64,000 bases of DNA, from positions 154,240 to 218,239 of the forward strand of contig VWZF01003012.1 in the NCBI GenBank assembly GCA_013396755.1, in the 5' to 3' direction. Origin of the DNA: Sclerurus mexicanus. Its lineage: Eukaryota > Chordata > Aves > Passeriformes > Furnariidae. Positions 53,071 to 64,000 of the stretch are shown piece by piece (within the stretch, counting starts at the first letter, position 1; each line of letters begins with the position of its first letter). The notes beneath the pieces were generated by a model that saw only the letters and a program-made list of their open reading frames with translations, was not told the origin of the DNA and searched no databases. Position numbers and translations under genes: made by a program.

Positions 53071-56000
53071 CTACTACACTGAGATTTGAGACAATAAATA
53101 GGGCAACAAACAAAATAAAACAAGTCTCAAATTTTCTCCAGTTTATTTAGACTACAGTAGTAAAGAGGCAAGAAAAGTCAGGTTTAACTTCTCTTCTGCC
53201 CACTTTTCCTATAAATTCATAGGCATTTATAAGTTTATCTGTCATCAGCACTGACTGTATAAGGGCAATTAAGAATCAGTTTCAGCACTCTAGGATATAA
53301 CACAGTTCCTCTTTCAAAAACACCAAAAATTATAATATCATTGATGATACTTCAGAACTAATTCTGCGACTGAGGCAATAACTGCATGTACAAAAATATC
53401 CAGAATCAAGAACCTTAAACATTTACAGCAAGTTGACAGGACATGCAATGTCAGTAGTAAGTGTCTTGGTAGGTAACTCTAGTTGTAAAACACTGACTTA
53501 AGTCTATCCATAAGTTCTCAGGAAGGGGATAAAGAAGTATTGAATTTTCTTTGCTAGATTTCAAGATTATATGCCACTTTCTGAACAGAAAGGAGATTCA
53601 ATAATTGCCCACATATCTGATTATTTCAGTGGATTTATTTCAGAATCACAAAAAAGTCGCAAAAAACCACAACTAAAAATCAGACGGAGTTTTAACTCCA
53701 TCATATTACTTTGTTTCTATTTGAGCAAAGAACATATCTACGGCAAAGAACAAGCAGTGCTAGTGCCACTGAGCATATGTAATATTAACAGATTCTGTTA
53801 ATGCAGATTCCGACTTTAGCCTTCCTCCCACACACATACACACACATTACCATGGCGATGTGCAAAATCTGCTGCTTGGTATTTTGGAACAGCACAGAAT
53901 TTGAAATGCCCTCACCATATTTGAATAGATTCAAACGCAAAGTAGGTTACATTTAAAGAGACAATAAGTCACAAATAGTTTGATAAAGTTGTCTGTACAG
54001 AAGAACACTGACAGAAACATCTTAGTATGACCTCAGCCAGTAGAAATAAAGCAACAACACTTTCACATCATACTTTCTGCCCTTGAAAGAAAGGGAATGA
54101 AGTTTAAGAATCTATAAATAGAAAAAGAACATATACAATATAAAACGCATAATCTAGAATCACCCATTATCTCTGTCAATATTTGAGCAGATATCTGAAA
54201 TTGTCACTTTCAGAACAACATTTTTTTAGCATAATTCTTAGTTTATATACTATTTCACTAAAATGCATATTTGGACTTTAATAGATCCGTGCCTGCTTTG
54301 AGTTTTTGCCAAGTGGGATCACTCTTGATGCAGTTTCCTTTTATTTATTATAGTTTTCAACAGAAATAAATAATACTAAAAAAAATCTTAAGAAATAAGG
54401 ATAAGCTTACTGTGAATATGTACACATTCTGACAACATAGAGAGCAAAGGATTGGGAGCAAATGTGACAATTGCTGATTCTTTGTGCCCCAGCTAAACAA
54501 CAAATACATTCATAACATGTATGGAGGGACCACTCTGTGCTCCCTTCTCCCTCCCCTTAAGAATTACAGGTTACTTAAAATACATGTTTTTAAACCTTTC
54601 TTCCCACTGCACATTGATTTCTTGGATATGTCAACACCAAACAGAATTGGTAAACTCCTGCTTCTGAAGTACGTAGACACACTTTTGGCTGGAGGAAACA
54701 GCTTATATATTCTGTCTCAAAATCTGTTTATCCAGTTCAAATAAATGACTACTTGAAACTACCTTCTTACATCAATTTTAATTTTTTTAATTATATCAAG
54801 GCAGAACTAAAGAACTAATAAGCTTATAAAACTCAGGTTATTAGAAAAGAACTTCAGTACAAAAAGTTGGGTAAGATACCGTTCACTTGAAAGATTAAGA
54901 GGGGAAATAGGTAGTTGAGCTCAAGTGAGAAATTGTTCTCAGGAAGCTTTAGAGGAATAGGTTCTATTCCTTTGGCAACCTGTGTTTGATGCTAATAGCT
55001 GCAATACGTGGGGCCAATTAAGAGATCTTATCAGTCAGCATGAGAATTATTGAAAATGAGCCATGAGACAAAAGCAACCAATAAATGTAAAAGGGCACTT
55101 TATGCCTATAATATTTCAGCATTTAGTAATATAACAGTTTTGACAAAGAAGCCAGACGCAATTTAGAAAAGTCCTATTTTTACTGAAGATTTAAACAGTT
55201 GGTCTCCAAATTCAGTGGGTGAGTAGAAGAATGATAAAAGGTCCTCTTCCAAAAAGGAAGCAAGGCAAAAGTGTATCAAGCCCATACAAGATAAGCCAGT
55301 ACTCTAAGACAGAAAAAGCACTAAATTAAAGACAGAAATCACAAACCTCATTCAAAAGGCAGACACACTTCTTTTTTCTATGAGGACAACTAGGATTTTG
55401 GCTGAGAAGGCTTTGGTGACAACACACTTTCTATTCTGTGGAAAGAAAGTTTTCCTAAGGAAACATTTCTGAACCCTGTGTAGTAACTGATAAAGTTCAA
55501 GGCCTGTACAGTGCTAAAAAAAAGCTGAGTTGTACTGCAATTTGTAAAAAAGCACAAGATACCAAAACACCCAGCAAACAATGATGCAGCCTGTAATCAG
55601 TTACTTGGTTCACACTGTTTTGCCCTTGTACTGTTTATACATTGGCTAAAAGAGAGAGCTGTTTGTTTTATCAGAGATCCTTGGCTAGAGATACTTAGAG
55701 TATTTTATCCCTGCTTGCCTAAAGTACAACTCTAAGTACTGTAACCATTTAGCTGTGAAAAAATACTGGATCGCAGTGGTCCTCAGCATGTGTAATATTC
55801 TCCCAGCATTACAAGCAGCATTCATTGTTCAGTGAAGAACTGAGTTGTTTTCTAATAACCACCGTATCAGATCAATTGCTCAGGTAACTGCACCCAACAG
55901 ACCTTTGACATTACTAGATGTCAACCATAATGTGATCCATACTTTCAACATCACCCAAATAAATAATCCATCCATTGAACACAATCCACAGAGACCCATT

Positions 56001-59000
56001 TCAGTAGCCTGTTGAATACAGCTTAGCCATAACTTTGAAGCAAGCTGAACAGCACTTCCTAGCTCTTCAGGCAGTGCAGCTGTCAGCAGCTTGCTTTCTC
56101 CCATGCACTGCTCACGCACTACTGCAAACATAGAGAGAAGGTATCCGTTCTCCCTCTCACATCTCACAACAAATACTGCCAGTCTGACTGGACAGAAAGC
56201 TAACTAAATCAGAGGAGAAAGTTAACATAGTTAAGTCATGTTTCCAGGAAGAAGCCTGCAAAACCCGCTGACACCTTAATCCTCCTCCTTACACCTCCTT
56301 CCTAAGTGCTTCTGTTAATGAGACACTGACAAAGATATGTAAGATTGCTCTGCAGTAGGTCTGCACTCCCTTAATTGTGTCTTCTACAAGAGGAAGAGAG
56401 CTCCTCTTCCCCTTGAAGTTTAGGTGACGTGGTCAACAGAAACTACTGTTTCTGTTAAACAATAGTTACTCTTGGACTGAGAGTTTCATCTCACACATCC
56501 ACTTAAAACCACATACAAAATACTGAACTTAAAAGAGACCAAAGACACAGCTACCCATCTACGTAACATGCACTGAGCACAGACGCTCCTGTAGGACCCT
56601 TACCAGACTAACTTTCCTACATTCAGTTTGTTACTTACAGGCAGCTTTCTTGCTGCTAAACCTCCTCTTCAATTTGCCCTTTATTTGAAGCCCCCACTTC
56701 AACATGTTCAGTGCAGCTGCTTGATTGCTCTCCTACCCACTTTCATTTGCTTCAGGTTGCTCCTTCCTTGAATTTGTCATTACTTCTCAACAGCAAATCG
56801 TGTAAGACAGATTTGCTTCATCAAAATTACATTAAGTGACTGTGAATACTCAAAAGCCTCTCTCCAGATCTGCTGAAGTTTTTTAAAAAGAAATCAAATT
56901 TATCTGTCTCAGGATCAGCATCCTTCAGAGCAACATTTCTCCTTCCCCTCTCACCGTTATTTTCCTCCCAGGCCTGGCTACAGGAAGGAACACCATGTCC
57001 CTGCTCTTCTAATCCATCTCCATCTAGTTTATTCAAAAATTTATCCTTAAAAAAAAAAAATCATTTATTTCTGCAGTCATTATGTACACTTTGCTTCAGT
57101 ACTTTTTAACACAAAAGTAATACAGCAAGACAGCTGCAGTATTAAAAGAAAAACACTTCATGTTAACCCTGCTTTATACTTTAAGAATTGATAAAATTGC
57201 TTTGGAAGACAGGCATTCATGTTTCAGCTACATCTGGGGAGTAAACAGGAGCCAATTCTCTACAGTCCTTCAACATACATAAGAAAGCATTTCTCTCATT
57301 TTTTAAAGTATCAAAACAGTGACTAACACCTTCATTCTAAATTCTTTTTAAATTCTTTATTTGCTTTACAGGCCAATCTTAAAATTAGGAGACACAAGAC
57401 AACTAATATTGAACAGATACGGTAGTTACTAGGAAATATGTTTTAATGAATATGACACAGAGAGGTACAACAAGGCTCTAAAAAGGGTCATGCTAGTCTT
57501 CATCCATTTTCTCTATCTATGCACACAGAGGTGTAGAAGGAGAAACAGATACCCAGAGGTAAGGCGGTGACCAAAGATAACGGGGTCATTCAGAAGTATG
57601 TTTACACAAGGCAACAGTCTATAATATTAGCTAGAACCGTATCTAGTAAAAACATGTGTTGCAGTAATTAACTTATGATAAACTGCTATTCAGTTCTTGG
57701 ACTCAGACTGTCAAGTGTAATCAAGAGCTGCAACTGAGTTACTAAAACTAATTTGAACAGTCAAAGTATCACTCAAAAATAAGTGAAAATTAGTCACATT
57801 TGAATTTTATTCAAGCACTCAGTGATGCTGACCCAGTGGGTTTCTACCCAGAGCTAACACGAATCCTGACAGAATTTACAAAACAGACTGGTAAGAGACT
57901 TCCTTTAGTTGCTAAGTTTATATCTAATCTGTCACATCACATTAAGTTAAGCTCACTGAAAATGAAAGTAACAACAACAACAAAATCAACCAGAGAGATA
58001 TTTCCATGCAGCACTTCAACACTGGGGACTTTTTTTACATTATTGACTAATTTAATTTCACATTATGCTTCAGGTCTAAAGGTTGGTCTATAAATTTCAC
58101 TAAATAAACCAAGTACCTCAGTGCTACTCCTAATAGTTTGAAAAAAAAATCCCAAACTTCAAGGAACTGCCATCTCAGTCACGTATTACAGAATGAAATA
58201 TGTCTTCCTTCCCAATATATTGTGTAAGGAAAAAAAATTTTTCTAACAGTGCACTGTAATTCTAGAAGGAAGAAACTAGAGAGGAAAAAAGAAAGCCCTT
58301 CACACCCCTCTCTGAGGGTAAAAAGGCCTGGCACAAGTAAGGGTCTGTGTAAGCTTGCTCTAAAAACATTGCTCAAGTTAACAGGTGTTACATGGACTCC
58401 TCCCCAGTGGACAATTGATTACAGCAACAACTGTTGATTAGCGTTATTTCACCACCACAACCCATTACTCTTAGAAATGCAGGACAGTGTTGACTACACT
58501 TCTTACTGGGAAAAGATATGAAATGAGACATTTAATACTTCTTGCTTACTGTAATCCCTCTATAGCACATGATCTGATTAGATTCATAGCACATGATCAC
58601 CACTCTAGGGTTAATGTTTTATCACTGCAATGAAAGCTCTGATATCTAGGCAAAAAAAAAGAAAGCACAGTAAAATATTTAGAAAGACATTCAATTTCTC
58701 ATCTCCCTTTCCTGTTTCTAAATCAACTCAACTTATTTTTCAGACAGCAGAAACTATGATAGGATGTTCAAAACATTTATAACTGTCTTTCACCTATCAT
58801 GACTCGCCAACATGTCCACAAGCATCCCCACAGACCACCATACTGCAAGCCAAGCCACCACAGAATTTGCAACACCTATGTAAGGTCCAAATTACTAGCA
58901 GGCCTCAAAACAAATTTATTTTCTCTGGTTATATGACAACATAAGTAAATTGATAATTATATTTCAGCAAATCAGCTTTTAAATCAAAGATAATGCATGG

Positions 59001-60149
59001 CAGAGCTGCAACATTTCTGTACAACCTACACCCAACAACAGAGTTCTTCAATCCTCTGGTATACAAATGCCATATAATATTTTCTGGACTGCATGACGTA
59101 ATTTCTGAGCTATACAACTTTGACTCAGATATACAGAAACTTCACCACAAAGTTTCTTGAACACTAAATAACAGATACTCATTAGCAAAATCATTTTAGA
59201 TATTCAGACAGCTACATCCAGGTTCTAGTTTCTCACCCAAGGTAATGGAAGAAACGAAATTTAAAAGAGCAATGATGCAATTATTGACATACAATTCAGT
59301 TTATGAACATACCAAATTTATACAGTGAATTATCTTATTGCTTATTTGAGCTGCTACTTATTTTATTAGTGGGTGTAATAATTTGCTTGATCACTTTCTG
59401 CAATTTCATCTACAATAGTCCCATTTGCCCTTCAGAAAACATTATTATAGTAGAGATCTAGTATTTCATTACATCTTTCAAAATCCCATCTTTATTTCAA
59501 AATCATAAAAAAACGACTCTCTAAAACATATTTGTACCTTCAATGGGCTACTATTAATCCTATTACCTAAACAAAATTGACTAAGTACTCCTCATGAGTG
59601 AGGAAAAAAGCAACATCTAACCCCAACTACTTGAGTCAAATACAGGGAAACATACTAGTGTTACACTTACAGGTGTTTCCTTAAAAGGTGACTGTCAGCC
59701 CTTGAGGATTAAATAAGACTGGTCACCAAAACCATACCCTTAAGGCAACCCGAGCTTAAGGCAACCCCTTCCCCCTCATTTTACAGATTTTATTTCTATT
59801 TTTAACCAGTTACCACAGTCTAGGAGTGACATATACTTGTAACGGGCATGGGAAAAGTCTGCTTTGGGTTTCACTTAAGTGCTTGCTCACAACCGTGGAA
59901 TAATTACTCCATTCATGAATCCAAGTTCAGAAACAAAATCGGGAGACTTACAGTTTAATGCATATCCAGCTTCAGAGGTCAAAGTCAGAGTGCCCCACGT
60001 TCTCCTGGCCTAGGAAAGGAAGAGTTACAATTCCGGTAAGAGCACAGGGTCACACACACACGGAGTAACTGCCTGAAAACCACACGCCTAACTCAGACGA
60101 CAAGCGCCACATTTCGAATCACTGCGTTAAATACTGATTCATCTCTCTG

Positions 60150-61077
60150 GGTGCGCACCAAAGTCACAGCTGCTGTACCCCAGCGCCCCTCCTTCCCCTC
60201 CCGGGCGGCCCTACACGGCTCGGGCAGCGCCGCGGGGCTGCCCGCGGCGGCCAGGGACGCGNNNNNNNNNNNNNNNNNNNNNNNNNNNNNNNNNNNNNNN
60301 NNNNNNNNNNNNNNNNNNNNNNNNNNNNNNNNNNNNNNNNNNNNNNNNNNNNNNNNNNNNNNNNNNNNNNNNNNNNNNNNNNNNNNNNNNNNNNNNNNNN
60401 NNNNNNNNNNNNNNNNNNNNNNNNNNNNNNNNNNNNNNNNNNNNNNNNNNNNNNNNNNNNNNNNNNNNNNNNNNNNNNNNNNNNNNNNNNNNNNNNNNNN
60501 NNNNNNNNNNNNNNNNNNNNNNNNNNNNNNNNNNNNNNNNNNNNNNNNNNNNNNNNNNNNNNNNNNNNNNNNNNNNNNNNNNNNNNNNNNNNNNNNNNNN
60601 NNNNNNNNNNNNNNNNNNNNNNNNNNNNNNNNNNNNNNNNNNNNNNNNNNNNNNNNNNNNNNNNNNNNNNNNNNNNNNNNNNNNNNNNNNNNNNNNNNNN
60701 NNNNNNNNNNNNNNNNNNNNNNNNNNNNNNNNNNNNNNNNNNNNNNNNNNNNNNNNNNNNNNNNNNNNNNNNNNNNNNNNNNNNNNNNNNNNNNNNNNNN
60801 NNNNNNNNNNNNNNNNNNNNNNNNNNNNNNNNNNNNNNNNNNNNNNNNNNNNNNNNNNNNNNNNNNNNNNNNNNNNNNNNNNNNNNNNNNNNNNNNNNNN
60901 NNNNNNNNNNNNNNNNNNNNNNNNNNNNNNNNNNNNNNNNNNNNNNNNNNNNNNNNNNNNNNNNNNNNNNNNNNNNNNNNNNNNNNNNNNNNNNNNNNNN
61001 NNNNNNNNNNNNNNNNNNNNNNNNNNNNNNNNNNNNNNNNNNNNNNNNNNNNNNNNNNNNNNNNNNNNNNNNNNNNN
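60150..61077 (-). promoter_or_regulatory. CDC42SE2: CpG island, candidate CDC42SE2 promoter and first exon, mostly lost in a gap
   Basis: Base composition changes sharply near 60150. From about 60180 to 60261 the sequence is roughly 80 percent G+C with a dozen or more CpG dinucleotides in about 80 bases, against near absence of CpG in the preceding 46 kb. It then runs into N (60262-61077). On the far side, 61078-61420 is only mildly GC-rich but still has scattered CpGs. This is the usual picture of a vertebrate CpG-island promoter that short-read assembly failed to close. It lies upstream of the CDC42SE2 coding exon in the correct orientation, so it is the best candidate for that gene's start; a divergent transcript to the right is also possible. 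The start site and first-exon donor cannot be read here. Confidence 0.6.
60262..61077. other. Assembly gap, 816 N
   Basis: An uninterrupted run of N directly inside the CpG island. Open frames spanning it are artefacts of the N run. The missing DNA probably holds the transcription start region. Confidence 0.99.
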
Positions 61078-61932
61078 TGATGGCTCATCATGGGTGCTTG
61101 CACACTTGTGGCTGGTTTGCTGGTTCAAATAGGTGCCACTGCGACCCTCGAAGACAGCCATCGCCACTCCATCCCACCAGATCATCCACTGTCTTTTAAA
61201 GGTAACAAAGAGGGGGGAATGCTAAAGGTGGCGAGCATTAGTCAAGTATGAAACACGATGAACGTGCAAGATCGGGTATTCCTGCTGGGTGGAGAAGTAT
61301 GGCTGGCAGCTCTACCCAGTGACACTGTGGTGCTGTCGAGCTGTGTCTCTCCACGTAAAAACACGCTGCCATCTCACCTGTGCACTACGTGTCCTAGTTT
61401 TGTACATCATCCGGGGTTTAGTGGCATGAGTTAAAATGGAAAATGTGGCAGTGCTAGTGAGTGGTTACCAGTAACCTGAATTTGGATAATATCACAGGAA
61501 GAGTAACTGGAGACAACAGCTGGGGAGTGGAACATTGCCTGGTCTATACCTAAATCCACAAACTTGTATAAAATAGTGTGGAAATTATATAATGCATGTA
61601 AAAAATAGTTAAAAACATTTTGATCCCTGTTTTTAGCCTGTATGTATCGCTGACATTTACACTGAAGTAGCAACATAGATTTTTTGGCTGACAACATTTC
61701 GTTATTTTTCCAGAATTTTTTTTACAATGTTGGACATTTTTATAAAAGAGTTTTATGTCCACTAAGGTACCAGATGTGCTTATGTCTAATTTGCCTTCAG
61801 AAGTGTCCACATCAGGCACATTCTGCCACTGATCTCCCCTTGCAGAGACAGAGTCACTTAAAACCAGTTTCAGCTCAGCCCTCTGCCAATGGTGTTTCTG
61901 CTCCATGTGTTTAGATGATGAACAACCTTGTT
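61078..61932. other. DNA upstream of the CpG island
   Basis: The first 350 bases after the gap keep scattered CpGs (for example near 61140-61170 and 61250-61350), a plausible CpG-island shore. A plus-strand donor-like AAAG/GTAACA occurs at 61200. A minus-strand frame of 118 codons (61550-61906) has no recognisable domain. No gene can be named. Confidence 0.4.
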
Positions 61933-62655
61933 TAGAATCATGGAATCAACAAAGTTTAAAGAGACCTTTAAGATCATCCAGTCCAACCATCAACCCAGCA
62001 CTACCACTTTAACCCCTTGGCCATGAAACCACAGCACGCAGCAACAGATCCAGATCCTCCTTAAACACCTCCAGGGATAGTGACTCCACCAACTCCCTGG
62101 GAAACCTATTCCAATGCCTGACCACCCTAACAGTGAATTTTTTTTCTAGTATCTAATCTGAATCTCTCCTGTCTCAGTTTAAGGCCATTTCCTCTATTCC
62201 TCTCACTGCAGGTGTGGCAGAAGAGATGGGCCCCACCTCACTGCAACCTCCTTTCAAGTAGCTGTAGAGAGCAATGAGGTCACTGCTGAGCCTCCTCTTC
62301 TTGAGACTAAACAAACCCAGCTCCCTCAGCTATTCCTCACAAGACACATTCTCTAGACCCTTATCAAGCCTTGTTGCCCTTCTCTGGACACACTCCAGCA
62401 CCTAAATGTTCTTTGTAAAGTGAGAGGCCCAGAACTGAACACAGCACTCAAGGTGCAGCCTCACCAGTGCTGAGTACAGGGGGATGATTGGTGCCCTGGT
62501 CCTGCTGGCCACAACTATTCTTGGTACAAGCCAAGATGCCATTGGCCTTCTTGGCCACCTGGGCACACTGCTAGCTCATACTGAGTCTGCTGTCTAACTG
62601 TACCCTCAAATCCTTTTCTGCAGAACAGCTCTCAAGCCACTCCTCCCCAAAGAGA
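61933..62655 (-). mobile_element. CR1 LINE, 3' part, minus orientation
   Basis: Starts with TAGAATCATGGAATCAACAA and AAGATCATCCAGTCCAACCA, then ACCTCCAGGGATAGTGACTC, CAATGAGGTCACTGCTGAGC and CCTTCTCTGGACACACTCCA, matching an inverted CR1. It reaches into the reverse-transcriptase end around 62400-62655. It is more diverged than the 52.6 kb copy. Confidence 0.92.
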
Positions 62656-64000
62656 AAGTATTATTATCCCCACTTTCAAGATGAGAAAGTGCAGCATAAA
62701 GAGGCAATATAGCTTGCCTCAGGTCATATGTATAGTATGTGGTAAAACCAGAAACTTCATGCAGAGTTTGAGTGCAGATCCAGTCAGTCTAAATCACAAG
62801 TTCATTTTCTTTCTCAAGCTCTTTTTCTCAGGATTCCACTCCTGAAAAATTATTGGAGAAGGAGCAAAGCAATATTGAAGAAGACATGCTACAAGAACTT
62901 CTGTTGAACTTGAGCAAAAAATAATATGTAGTTAAATTGAAATGTTGGGAGTAAGCATATTTACACAGAAATCAGCAGAATCATCATCCCAGTTTTGTAA
63001 GCATATGAACCAATAAGGTGAACCATGCAAGATGTTGCTTCAATATTGTATATTTAAGATATGTCATGTAAAAACTTCCTGTTTTTATTGGTTACATTAC
63101 ATGCAGGAGTAGTGAATTAGAAAAACATCTTTGGCCAAAGCAGCTAACACAGTAACAATATCCTGAAGGATTCTCTGCTTTACGAGTACCATTATGTTCT
63201 AAAGAGTTTGGCATTTTCATCAAGCACTGTGGTAACGCATGCTTTGAACCATTCCCCACAGAAATTCCTCTCAAGGAACAAAGTCCCTGCATCCACAGTC
63301 TATGATAGATGGTTTCAGTACAACTTCAGAGTTTCAGGCATCCTCACTGTCATATGTCTCAACAGACACTAATGTGCCCAAAGTGACATTGTGTAGCCAG
63401 TAGCATAAACCTCTAAGAAACCAACTAATTCAAACCAGGCCCAGCAGCAGAGTCAGAAGATTCATCAACATTGTGAAAGCATGTGCCGAACACTTGTCAG
63501 AAGACAGTAGTCATGTGCCACGCTGCTTCTGGCAGCAATGGTGCATATTCAGCTGCCATTGTTACTAATAAAGTACTAATCATGTTGAGATGATGTGTGT
63601 GAGAACAAACTATGTATAGACTGAGCCATGCTTGCAAATAAACTCAATTAAGCCTTCAGTAGATTGAACTGAGTTGGACAAATGTGCTCTGACCAACAGT
63701 TTGTATTCTGCTTTATTACAGTTAGTTCCTCAAAAGTACAGTCATGATACCTTTACAACTTCCCAAGTATCACTCATGTCCTTCTGACTAAATACTGACC
63801 ATTCTCCTGATTTCTTTCCCCAGATAGTCTTGCCCATATTATTGACTACTTTTACTAATTACTTCTTCCATATACAAAGTTAGGCAAGAACTTTTTCCTT
63901 CTAAAACTTCTTCCTCTTCTGCTGTTCTCAGCCTGATGCCAAAGCATGGGGAAAAAAATGGCCAAGGAGAAATAACTCAATATTTATATGAACCTTTGCT
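62656..64000. other. Unannotated intergenic or upstream DNA
   Basis: AT-rich sequence with no recognisable exon, RNA gene or repeat. Confidence 0.4.

Larger units (their letters stand above)
13903..60150 (-). other. CDC42SE2: Probable CDC42SE2 5'-UTR intron (about 45 kb after removing a false duplication)
   Basis: From the acceptor of the first coding exon up to the CpG-rich DNA near 60.15 kb I recognise no known protein-coding exon on either strand. The stretch holds CR1 fragments, simple repeats, a hairpin, two assembly joins and otherwise AT-rich unique sequence. Calling it one intron is an inference from the single recognised exon and the single CpG island; further non-coding exons or a nested non-coding RNA could be present. 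Blocks 23.4-37.2 kb, 41.8-51.2 kb and 53.1-57.8 kb show nothing else that I can name. Confidence 0.55.

Noticed and set aside
60093..61185. Frames of more than 300 codons on both strands across the N run
   Set aside because: They consist almost entirely of N and exist only because N contains no stop codons.
61078..64000. Expected upstream neighbours LYRM7 or HINT1
   Set aside because: In mammals these lie upstream of CDC42SE2, but I could not find any of their peptides here.

Overview
The window looks like nuclear DNA from a bird. It carries seven fragments of the CR1 LINE, the dominant avian retroposon, several with the typical 3' end (a TTCCAACTCA-type tail followed by ATTCTRTG octamers). 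It is AT-rich and almost free of long open reading frames, and it has vertebrate-style splice sites, a CpG island and assembly gaps. I cannot place it below the level of bird.

Only one gene is recognised with certainty: CDC42SE2 (CDC42 small effector 2), on the minus strand. Its first coding exon, at 13836-13899, encodes MSEFWLCFNCCIAEQPQP and ends at a phase-0 donor. The rest of the protein is not seen in the window and should lie beyond position 1. A very GC- and CpG-rich stretch beginning near 60.15 kb and running into an 816-base gap (60262-61077) is the best candidate for its promoter and non-coding first exon. On that reading 13.9-60.2 kb is one large 5'-UTR intron and 1-13.8 kb is part of the next intron. 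The DNA right of about 61.1 kb would be upstream of the gene.

Layout: 1-13.8 kb intron with one CR1 3' end; 13.84 kb coding exon; 13.9-60.2 kb intron with CR1 pieces at 16.7, 22.2-23.4, 38.05, 41.2-41.8 and 52.6-53.1 kb, a 36-bp AT palindrome at 15.1 kb, a pre-miRNA-like hairpin at 27.15 kb, a poly-G run with a 16-base gap at 32.45 kb, and a direct 1503-bp duplication (37238-38740 and 38742-40244) joined by a single N; 60.15-61.1 kb CpG island and gap; 61.1-64 kb upstream DNA with a CR1 copy.

The duplication is almost certainly an assembly error: two contig ends that overlap but were not merged. The most interesting biological signal is the hairpin at 27151-27241, about 36 paired positions around a 15-base loop and flanked by TA on both sides. 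It is either an intronic miRNA-type precursor or a palindromic TA-inserting element. Several open segments with good splice sites (for example 51661-51826 on the minus strand and 51291-51406 on the plus strand) are reported with low confidence, since a few of these are expected by chance in this much intron.
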